From Solirubrobacter sp963736505 (GTDB taxonomy: Bacteria; Actinomycetota; Thermoleophilia; Solirubrobacterales; Solirubrobacteraceae): a DNA stretch of 64,000 nt. The notes under the pieces are model-generated. The model did no database searches, was not told the DNA's origin, and was given only the letters and a program-made list of their open reading frames with translations. The stretch covers positions 2,232,001 through 2,296,000 of the forward strand of contig CAVTOZ010000003.1 of the NCBI GenBank assembly GCA_963736505.1, read 5' to 3'. The stretch's first letter is position 1. Each line of letters begins with the position of its first letter. The position numbers were made by a program, and so were the translations under genes. Of this stretch, positions 57,064-64,000 are shown piece by piece.

Positions 57064-58520
57064 CTCGCGAGCAGATGTCCAATGCCGACGCTGCGTGGCT
57101 GCACATGGACCGCCCAACCAACCTGATGGTGATCACGTCGGTCATGTGGTTCGACCGGTCGCTCGACGGCGCCCGCATCCGAGAGGTCGTGAGCGAGCGC
57201 CTGGTCAAGCGCTACGTGCGCTTCCGCCAGCGGGTGGTGGAGTCGCGCGTGCCGCTGCGCGCGCCGCATTGGCAGGACGACGCCGACTTCGACCTCGAGC
57301 GTCATCTCCACCACCGGGCGCTGCCCGCGCCGGGCGGCGACGCCGAGTTGCAGGAGCTCGTCGGCGAGCTGATGTCGATGCCGCTCGACCGCGCGAAGCC
57401 GCTGTGGGACATGTACATCGTCGACGGCTACCGCGGCGGCTCGGCGCTCGTGTCGCGCATGCACCACTGCATCGCCGACGGCATCGCGCTCGTGCGCGTG
57501 ATGCTGTCGCTCACCGACGCGCAGCCGGACGCGGGCATCGCGCCCGTCCCGCCCATGGCCGCGCCGCGCCGCGGGGCGGCCCGCGAGCTCGCGCACCAGG
57601 TGCGGGCGGTGGCCGACACGGCCACGCACGCCGCCGGCGCGTTCGCGCACGAGGGCATCGAGATCGCCGCGCATCCGCGCACCGAGATCGCGCATCTCAG
57701 CGACGAGACCGCGCGCGACGCGCGCGCGCTCGGCAAGCTCCTGCTCATGAGCGCCGACGCGGACACCGTGTTCAAGGGCAAGATGCGCGCCGGCCGCCGG
57801 GCGTCATGGTCGCGAGAGCTGGACCTCGACGAGATCAAGGCGATCGGGCACGCGAGCGGTGCGACCGTCAACGACGTGCTCGTCACGGCGCTCACGGGCA
57901 GCCTGCGCGACTACCTGCGCCGCCGGAGCAGCCTCGTGGACGAGGTGCGGGCGATCGTCCCGTTCAACCTGCGACCGCTCGACCGGCCGCTGCCCTCCAC
58001 GCTCGGCAACGAGTTCGGTCTCGTATTCCTCAGAATGCCGGTGGGAATCGCCGCCACGCGCACGCGGCTGCTCGCCGTCAAGCGGGAGATGGACGCGATC
58101 AAGCACTCCGCCGAGGGCCCCATGGCCTTCGCGATCCTCGGCGCGATGGGGCTGACGCCACCTGAGATCGAGAAGCTCGCCGTCGACGTATTCGCCGCCA
58201 AGGGCAGCATGGTGGTGACCAACGTGCCCGGGCCTCAGCAGCCGCTCTACCTCGCCGGCGGGCGCCTGCGCGGCGTGCTGGGGTGGGCGCCGATGTCGGG
58301 CAGCGTCGCGATGAGCGTAAGTATCTTCAGCTACGACGGCCGCGTCACCGTCGGCGTGATGTCGGACGCGGGCCTCGTGCCGGATCCGGAGCGGATCGTG
58401 CGCGGCTTCGAGCTCCAGCTGCGCAGGCTGCGCCGCCTCTGCCTGCCGCACGAGCGCGCGGCCGCCCCCGCGCGGCGGGCACGGCGGGCGCGCCCCGGCC
58501 CCGAGCGGTCTTCGGCCTAG
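57060..58520 (+). CDS. wax ester synthase/diacylglycerol acyltransferase (WS/DGAT), second copy
   Basis: A 486-residue paralogue of the preceding protein. The N-terminus is ADAAWLHMDRPTNLM, the active site MHHCIADGIA, with GATVNDVLVTALTGSLRDY and VVTNVPGPQQPLY later. The two copies differ enough to have different acyl or acceptor preference. The ATG overlaps the first gene's stop (ATGA), so they are translated together. The end converges with the acetyltransferase gene. Confidence 0.93.
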   Translation: MTREQMSNADAAWLHMDRPTNLMVITSVMWFDRSLDGARIREVVSERLVKRYVRFRQRVVESRVPLRAPHWQDDADFDLERHLHHRALPAPGGDAELQELVGELMSMPLDRAKPLWDMYIVDGYRGGSALVSRMHHCIADGIALVRVMLSLTDAQPDAGIAPVPPMAAPRRGAARELAHQVRAVADTATHAAGAFAHEGIEIAAHPRTEIAHLSDETARDARALGKLLLMSADADTVFKGKMRAGRRASWSRELDLDEIKAIGHASGATVNDVLVTALTGSLRDYLRRRSSLVDEVRAIVPFNLRPLDRPLPSTLGNEFGLVFLRMPVGIAATRTRLLAVKREMDAIKHSAEGPMAFAILGAMGLTPPEIEKLAVDVFAAKGSMVVTNVPGPQQPLYLAGGRLRGVLGWAPMSGSVAMSVSIFSYDGRVTVGVMSDAGLVPDPERIVRGFELQLRRLRRLCLPHERAAAPARRARRARPGPERSSA

Positions 58521-59194
58521 CGCCGCTCGGGCGGCAAGTTCCGCGCCGCGTCCGCCCCAGGGCCGAGACGCGTCCACGAAGGCCGGAAGACCAGGCGCCT
58601 CCTGGCCGCCGCACGCAGCAGCTCGTAGAGGCCGCGCTCGTTGGCGGCGGGCAGCTCGATCTGCGCCTCGACCAGGCCCGACTCGCTGCTGGCCAGCCGG
58701 GCGCTCCCCAGCTCCTGCAGCAGCTCGAGCGCCTCGTCGTTGTCGGCCAGGCAGGTGGCGGTGAAGTGCGTGATGCCCTCCTCGCGGGCCCGTTCCGCGA
58801 GCCGTCTGAGCAGCTCGGTGGCCACCCCGCGCCCGTGCCAGTGGTCGACGACGGCCACGGCCACCTCCGCGGCCTCCGCGTCGTCAGGCGCCCGGACGTA
58901 CGGGGCGACGCCGAGCGGCTCTCCGCTGTCGGCGCCGACCGTCACGAGCGCCTCGTGGTCGTGGTGGTCGACCTCGGTCAGGTAGCGCACGAGTCGCGGG
59001 CTCAGGCGCGGCATCGGCGTCAGGAAGCGGCGGGCGCGCGACTCGGGGCTGAGCCTCGTGAAGCCCGCGCGCAGCCGCTTCTTGTCGGTGCTCCGGATCG
59101 GGCGGATCGCCACCTCCGCCCCGTCGCGCAGCGCCGCCCGCTCCGGCCAGCGCGGAGGTGTGCGAGGGCTGGTCGCCGGTGCAAGCTCAGGCAT
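58517..59194 (-). CDS. GNAT family N-acetyltransferase
   Basis: A 225-residue protein. The core (VAIRPIRSTDKKRLRAGF, EVAVAVVDHWHGRGVATELL with the acetyl-CoA loop, and TCLADNDEALELLQELG) is a typical GNAT fold. The target is unknown; similar proteins acetylate lysine of acyl-CoA synthetases in actinobacteria. It directly follows the synthetase genes on the same strand (8-base overlap with the nearer one), which suggests that relationship here. Confidence 0.88.
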   Translation of the reverse strand: MPELAPATSPRTPPRWPERAALRDGAEVAIRPIRSTDKKRLRAGFTRLSPESRARRFLTPMPRLSPRLVRYLTEVDHHDHEALVTVGADSGEPLGVAPYVRAPDDAEAAEVAVAVVDHWHGRGVATELLRRLAERAREEGITHFTATCLADNDEALELLQELGSARLASSESGLVEAQIELPAANERGLYELLRAAARRRLVFRPSWTRLGPGADAARNLPPERR

Positions 59195-61010
59195 ACAGCC
59201 CTTCGAAGACGTCGGCGTAGCGCTCGTACACGACGCGGCGCTTGACCTTGAGCGTGGGCGTGAGCTCGCCGTCGGCCTGGGTGAGGTCGTTCGGCAGGAT
59301 CGCGAAGCGCTTGACCTGCTCGATGCGGGCGAAGCGCGCGTTCACGCGGTCGACCACCTCGCCGATCGCCGTGCGGACGCGCTCGTCGGCCGCCATCGCG
59401 CTGCGCTCGGGCGCCACGCCGAGCTGCGCCGCGAGCGCGGGCGCCTGCTCCGGGTCCAGCGTGATCGCTGCGACGAGGTAGGGCCGCTTGTCCCCGTAGA
59501 CGACCGCCTCGCCGATCCAGCGGCTCTCCTTGAGCGCCGTCTCGATGTTCGCCGGGCTCACGTTCTTGCCGCTCGAGGTGATGATGAGCTCCTTCTTGCG
59601 GCCGGTGATCGTGACGAAGCCGTCGTCGATCGCACCCAGGTCGCCGCTGCGGAACCAGCCGGCCGTGAACGCCTCCTCCGTGGCGCGCTCGTCGTGCAGG
59701 TAGCCGTCGAAGACGTGCGGACCGCGCATCAGGATCTCGCCGTCGTCGGCGATCCGCACGTCAACGTTGGGCAGCGGCTTGCCGACGGTGCCGATCCGCC
59801 GCTCGCGCACGGTGTTGAGCGTGCCGGCGGCGGTCGTCTCGCTCAGCCCCCAGCCCTCGAGCACCGTGACCCCCGCGGCGTCGAAGAACTCGAGCACATC
59901 GGCGGCGATCGGCGCCGCGCCGCTCATGGCGAGGCGCAGCTGGTCGCCGAAGAGCCCGCGCACCTTCGAGAGCACCAGCCGGTCGGCAAGCTGCATACGG
60001 CGGCGCAGCAGCCAGTCGATCTGCTCCGGATCGCGTCCGCGCACGTCGCGCCCGGTGGCCAGCGCCCAGCGGAAGATCGCGCGCTTGATCGCCGATTGCC
60101 CGGCCACGCCGGCGGACGCAGCCGTGAAGATCTTCTCGAACACGCGCGGAACCGACGTGAAGTGCGTGGGGTTGACCTCGCGGATGTCCTCGAGCAGGCG
60201 CTGCGAGTCGCGCTGCCAGAAGGCGAGCGTGCCGCCGACGTCGATCGTGACCATCTGGATGATGCGCGCGAGCGAGTGCGCCAGCGGCAGGAACATGAAC
60301 GTCACCACCGGTGGCCGCTCGAGATCGAGCACCCGCTCGTACAGGTCCGCCGTCGCGGTCCAGTTCGCATGGCTGAGCATGCAGGCCTTCGGCGGGCCGG
60401 TGGTGCCGGACGTGTACACCAGCGTGGCCAGGTCGCCCGGCCGCACCTCGTGCACGCGCCTCTCCACCGTCTCCGGCGGCACGTCCGCGCCGGCGGCGCA
60501 CAGCTCGTCGAGCGTCATCGCGTCGCGGTCGGAGCCGGTCAGCAGCACGGCGTGCTGGAGCTCCGGACAGCGGTCGCGCACGCGCTTGACCTTCGCGAGC
60601 TGCTCCGGGTCCTCGCAGAAGACGAGCCGGCTGCCGGAGTGGCTGAGCACGTACTCGCACTCCTCCGGCGAGTTCGTGTGGTAGATCGGCGCGGTGGCGG
60701 CGCCCGCGCACATCACGCCCGCGTCCGCGATCGTCCACTCGGGACGCGTGTTCGAGAGGATCGCGACGCGGTCGCCGCGCGCGATGCCGAGGGCGATCAG
60801 GCCGCAGGCGATGCCGGTGGCACGCTCGCCGAGCTGACGGTGGCTGAGGTCCACCCAGCGGCCGCCCTCCTTCCAGCGCAGTGCCGGGGAGTCCGATCCC
60901 GGCCAGCCGGCGGTGGGGTCCGCGGCGCGGTCGGCGCTGCGTAGGAACATCTCGCCGAGCGTCCGCGCATGGGTCGATCTCTCGGCGGCGGCGTGCTCGA
61001 GGGTCGCCAT
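59187..61010 (-). CDS. long-chain fatty-acid-CoA ligase, first copy
   Basis: A 607-residue adenylate-forming enzyme: the P-loop YTSGTTGPPKACMLSH, GWGLSETTA, adenine-binding RSGDLGAIDDGFVTITGR and the C-terminal GRKKELIITSSGKNVSP with the hinge and catalytic Lys region near the end (ELTPTLKVKRR). It activates free fatty acids to acyl-CoA. It is followed by the GNAT gene and preceded by its paralogue, 11 bases apart. Confidence 0.94.
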   Translation of the reverse strand: MATLEHAAAERSTHARTLGEMFLRSADRAADPTAGWPGSDSPALRWKEGGRWVDLSHRQLGERATGIACGLIALGIARGDRVAILSNTRPEWTIADAGVMCAGAATAPIYHTNSPEECEYVLSHSGSRLVFCEDPEQLAKVKRVRDRCPELQHAVLLTGSDRDAMTLDELCAAGADVPPETVERRVHEVRPGDLATLVYTSGTTGPPKACMLSHANWTATADLYERVLDLERPPVVTFMFLPLAHSLARIIQMVTIDVGGTLAFWQRDSQRLLEDIREVNPTHFTSVPRVFEKIFTAASAGVAGQSAIKRAIFRWALATGRDVRGRDPEQIDWLLRRRMQLADRLVLSKVRGLFGDQLRLAMSGAAPIAADVLEFFDAAGVTVLEGWGLSETTAAGTLNTVRERRIGTVGKPLPNVDVRIADDGEILMRGPHVFDGYLHDERATEEAFTAGWFRSGDLGAIDDGFVTITGRKKELIITSSGKNVSPANIETALKESRWIGEAVVYGDKRPYLVAAITLDPEQAPALAAQLGVAPERSAMAADERVRTAIGEVVDRVNARFARIEQVKRFAILPNDLTQADGELTPTLKVKRRVVYERYADVFEGLYA

Positions 61011-61021
61011 GGCAACCTCCC

Positions 61022-62818
61022 TCAGTCGTAGAGCGTGCGGATCTCGGTCACATATCGCTCGCAGACGATCCGGCGCTTGACCTTGAGCGTGGGCGTCAGC
61101 TCCCCGTCGGCCTGCGTCAGGTCGTGCGGAAGCAGAGCGAAGCGCTTGATCTGCTCGATGCGGGCGAAGCGGTCGTTGACCGCATCGACCTCCTCCTGGA
61201 TCACCTTCCGGACGCGCCCATTCTCGGCCATCGCCGCCGCGTCCGGCGCGGCGCCGGTCTGCTCTGCCAGCGCCGCGATCTCGTCGGGATCGAGCGTGAT
61301 CAGGGCGACCAGGTAGGGCCGGTTGTCGCCGACGACGAGGGCCTGGGAGATCCAGCGGCTCTCCCTGAGCGCGTTCTCGATGTTGGTCGGCGTAATGTTC
61401 TTGCCGCTCGAGGTGATGATGATGTCCTTCTTGCGGCCGGTGATCGCCACGAAGCCGTCGTCATCGAGCGAGCCGAGGTCCCCCGTGCGAAGCCAGCCGT
61501 CCGCGATCGCCTCCGCCGTGGCGGCCGGATCCTTGAAGTAGCCCTGGAAGATCTGCGGGCCGGACATCAGGATCTCCCCGTCGTCGGCCAGTCGGATCTC
61601 GCTCGGCGGCAGCGCGCGTCCGACGGTGCCCACGCGCCAGTCGTCGAGCGTGTTGATCGAGCCTCCGGCGGTGGTCTCGGTCATCGCATACGCCTCGAGC
61701 ACGCGGACGCCGGCGGCGTTGAAGAAGTGCAGGACGTCAGCCCCGATCGGCGCGGCCGCCGAGATGGCGAAGTCGAGCTCGTCGCCGAACAGGGCCCGAA
61801 TCTTCGACAGCACCAGCCGGTCGGCCAGCGCGTGGCGGCGCTGGAGCAGCCAGCCGATCGGCTCGCCGGCGTCCTCGCGGGCGCGAACCTGGCGGCCGGT
61901 GCGCAGCGCCCAATTGAAAACGCCGCGCTTGACCGCCGACTGCTGCGCGATCCCCGTCGACGCCGCCGTGTGGATCTTCTCGAACAGGCGCGGGACGGCC
62001 GCGAAGTGCGTGGGGTTGGCCTCCTTGAGGTCGTCGAGCAGGGATGCCGGATCGCGCTGCCAGAAGATCAGCGTCGCGCCGATGTCGAGCGTGAACATCT
62101 GCGTGATCCGCGCCATCACGTGCGCGAGCGGGAGGAACAGGAAGAAGCTGCCGCCGTGGAGCTGGAGGCGGTCGACGTACATGTGCACGGCCGAGGTCCA
62201 GTTGCCGTGCGTGAGGATGCAGCCCTTCGGCGGACCGGTCGTGCCCGACGTATAGACCAGCGTCGCCAGGTCGTCGGGCCGAATGCCGTCCACCCGCTCG
62301 TCGACTACGCCCTCCGACACGCCCTGACCGGCCGCGCGCAGCTCGGCCAGCGACAGCGCGCCGTCCGCCTCGCCGGCGAGCACGATCACGTGCTCGAGCG
62401 CCGGGCAGCGGGCCCGGATCCTGGCGAGCTTCGCCACCTGCTCCGCGTCCTCGCAGAACACCGCGCGGGCGCCCGAGTGATCGAGTATGTAGTGGCACTC
62501 CTCGGGAGAGTTGGTGGGGTACACCGGAACCACGACGGCCGCGGCGCACAGGGTGCCGCCGTCTGCGAGCGTCCATTCGGGGCGCGTATCGGACAGGATC
62601 GCCACGCGGTCGCCCGGCTCGATGCCGAGCGCCACGAGCCCGCGCGCGATCGCGCGCGCAGCCGCGCCGAGCGCGGGATACGAGATGTCGGCCCAACTCC
62701 CGTCGCGCTTGTAGCGCAGCGCGGGCCCGTCGTAGCGCTCGGCCGCGCGAAGGAACAGGTGGCCGAGGCTTGCAGCGCCGGTGGCTGCTTGGATCGTGTG
62801 ATCAGGTTGAACGGTCAT
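61022..62818 (-). CDS. long-chain fatty-acid-CoA ligase, second copy
   Basis: A 598-residue paralogue with YTSGTTGPPKGCILTHGN, EAYAMTETTA, RTGDLGSLDDDGF and the GRKKDIIITSSGKNI and ELTPTLKVKRRI motifs. The ATG at 62818 has GGAAGG upstream and was preferred to the longer open frame. Together with the first copy, GNAT and WS/DGAT genes it completes a fatty-acid activation and storage module. Confidence 0.94.
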   Translation of the reverse strand: MTVQPDHTIQAATGAASLGHLFLRAAERYDGPALRYKRDGSWADISYPALGAAARAIARGLVALGIEPGDRVAILSDTRPEWTLADGGTLCAAAVVVPVYPTNSPEECHYILDHSGARAVFCEDAEQVAKLARIRARCPALEHVIVLAGEADGALSLAELRAAGQGVSEGVVDERVDGIRPDDLATLVYTSGTTGPPKGCILTHGNWTSAVHMYVDRLQLHGGSFFLFLPLAHVMARITQMFTLDIGATLIFWQRDPASLLDDLKEANPTHFAAVPRLFEKIHTAASTGIAQQSAVKRGVFNWALRTGRQVRAREDAGEPIGWLLQRRHALADRLVLSKIRALFGDELDFAISAAAPIGADVLHFFNAAGVRVLEAYAMTETTAGGSINTLDDWRVGTVGRALPPSEIRLADDGEILMSGPQIFQGYFKDPAATAEAIADGWLRTGDLGSLDDDGFVAITGRKKDIIITSSGKNITPTNIENALRESRWISQALVVGDNRPYLVALITLDPDEIAALAEQTGAAPDAAAMAENGRVRKVIQEEVDAVNDRFARIEQIKRFALLPHDLTQADGELTPTLKVKRRIVCERYVTEIRTLYD

Positions 62819-63662
62819 TTGCACACCTTCCCGAGACGACCGTACGCCCGCGCTCGAGGCGGCACATCCGTTCGAGTCGCTGCCTCGCTTCCGTAGTTGT
62901 GCGCATCCGCGGTCGTCGCCTCGGATGTCGACGAGCAGGGCCGAGCCGCGGGGACCCTGGCGAGCGGATCCGGCTGACGGGACCGAGCAGCCCGATCGTG
63001 GCGATGACGGCCGCAATCCCGAGCAGGAGTGGCAGGCCCGCGGCGACGATCGTGCCGAACGCGGCGACGAGGATTAGCAACGTGATCGGCAGCGAGAGGA
63101 ACTCCGCGCGCCGCGCGTCGTCCTGGAACGCCTGCCAGATCGCGCGGCTGGCGCTGGCGTCGCCGAGCTCCTCGACGCGCGGCTCCGGATACGCGGCCTG
63201 CACGCGCGCGACGGCGGCGAGCACGGGCACCACGCGCTCGCGCGCGGCCTCCGAGTCGCCCAGAAGATCGAACTGCAGCAGCGTCGAGCGGCGGTCCTGG
63301 GAGACGAGGTTCGCGCGATGGGCGAGTGGCGAGCTGACGTTCTCGACGTACTCGAAGCGGCTCAGCCGCTTCTCGAGTTGGTCGATCGCCGCCCGGAAGC
63401 GGGGGCTGTCGACATTCTCCGATCCGCGGCTCTGCACGAGCACCTTCTCGCTCGCGTGGTCGACAAAGCCCCCGGCGATGATCTGGTCTGCGCGGCCGCT
63501 CTCGCCCGTGCCGAGATCCTCATCGCGCTGGTAGACCACGCCGCTCGCCGCGCCGATGAGGACGGCCGCGACCACGAAGACGAGCCAGCCGAGAATCGCG
63601 GTCTTGCGGTGGGTCGCGCTCCACCGTCCGGCGCGGGCCGCGAAGTTCGGCTGATGCGGCAT
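62802..63662 (-). pseudogene. truncated MMPL-family transporter
   Basis: The first 230 residues are the N-terminus of an MMPL/RND lipid or drug transporter: a first helix (AILGWLVFVVAAVLIGAASG), a periplasmic domain, and two helices (LPITLLILVAAFGTIVAAG; LLLGIAAVIATIGLLGPVS). A normal protein would continue with the GVDYxLF helices, but here about 55 unrelated Arg-rich residues follow and overlap the start of the synthetase gene. It is most likely a 3' deletion. Confidence 0.75.
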
Positions 63663-63821
63663 GACCTTCGTCCTTGTTTCCGACTCGGTTTCGCCGACCG
63701 TACGCCCCCGGTCACCAGGAACAACCGCAGCGAGTACGGATGTGCCTCAGTGGCGACTACGGGACAGCGACCGTGGTGCGAGCCGGGCCGCGCAATTGCC
63801 CGGCCGAGTGGCCGGCGAAGG
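63663..63821. other. intergenic region, no gene seen
   Basis: About 160 bases between the truncated transporter gene and a partial gene. It includes the likely promoter of the minus-strand transporter gene; no clear hexamers were recognised. Confidence 0.4.
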
Positions 63822-64000
63822 TCAATTCGAGACCTTGAATGTGCAGCTCTCGCCGCCGCTCAGCTCGCGGACGTCGTCGTGATAGGCGACCCTGATCGTG
63901 CCTCGGGCGCCCTCGGCCAGCGCCGCGACCGTCAGCTCGCCGTGGTCGAGCGCCACGCGGACCGCGGTGCGGCGGAACTGCATCAGAAGCGACAGCCCGT
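63822..64000 (-). CDS. C-terminal part of a possible GH65 glycoside hydrolase/phosphorylase
   Basis: Fifty-nine codons of a minus-strand gene that begins outside the window. The sequence (QFRRTAVRVALDHGELTVAA, then GTIRVAYHDDVRELSGGES) is a small beta-sandwich like the C-terminal domain of GH65 trehalose or kojibiose phosphorylases. Too little is present for certainty. Confidence 0.5.
   Translation of the reverse strand, partial: GLSLLMQFRRTAVRVALDHGELTVAALAEGARGTIRVAYHDDVRELSGGESCTFKVSN

Overview
The window is a 64 kb stretch of very GC-rich DNA (about 70 percent) that looks like a chromosome of the actinobacterial class Thermoleophilia (Solirubrobacter/Conexibacter-like). The evidence is codon use dominated by G/C third positions, many GTG/TTG starts, tight 4-bp ATGA/GTGA overlaps, secreted calcium-repeat and cupredoxin proteins, zinc-ribbon plus NTF2-like proteins, paired wax-ester synthase/DGAT genes and a delta-9-type desaturase. 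This is inferred from gene content; no marker phylogeny was possible.

Layout. 1-14.1 kb: end of a LOG-family gene, a GH13 glucosidase, a secreted calcium-repeat protein, an M20 peptidase, a Ser/Thr kinase with an extracytoplasmic NTF2-like domain, a PASTA lipoprotein, a cupredoxin, a desaturase, two gene remnants, and a polysaccharide cluster (lipoprotein deacetylase, secreted LanC-like protein, small membrane protein, PgaC-like glycosyltransferase). 14.1-20.6 kb: an unusual five-gene overlapping operon on the minus strand: zinc-ribbon membrane protein, HerA/FtsK-like ATPase, acidic protein with a possible TNT-like (NAD glycohydrolase) C-terminus, second zinc-ribbon protein with an NTF2-like domain, and a class-A beta-lactamase-like lipoprotein. 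20.7-33.1 kb: tRNA-Val and tRNA-Cys, DUF2461, a reductase-like protein, a BrnT-like toxin/antitoxin pair, AraC and VOC proteins, three genes resembling accessory genes of extracellular contractile injection systems, a second cupredoxin, an NlpC/P60 hydrolase, an epimerase and ftsH.

33.1-53.1 kb: an integrative conjugative element next to tRNA-Gly(GCC). Its left arm has a tyrosine integrase, a HTH protein, a secreted NucA/NucB-type nuclease, two NERD-like membrane proteins, a sigma-like factor and HTH/zinc proteins, all with intact frames. The transfer module (40.6-51.7 kb) follows the order pilin-like, VirB6-like, PrgI/VirB3-like, VirB4, MinD-like, SpoIIM-like, VirD4 and replication-relaxation protein. 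Almost every gene in it is broken by single-base indels, roughly one per 80-150 bp and mostly one extra base, although the protein sequence is preserved across frames. A 1.26 kb IS3-family element with the same kind of damage ends the region, and no second att site is visible.

53.4-64 kb: chromosomal genes again: a secreted DNase I-fold protein, two WS/DGAT acyltransferases, a GNAT acetyltransferase, two long-chain acyl-CoA synthetases (together a neutral-lipid module), a truncated MMPL gene and the 3' end of a possible GH65 enzyme.

The two observations most worth following are the 14.1-20.6 kb ATPase/toxin-like operon and the frame-disrupted conjugation module. The latter is most simply a local consensus-quality problem, but it should be settled before the genes are called dead.
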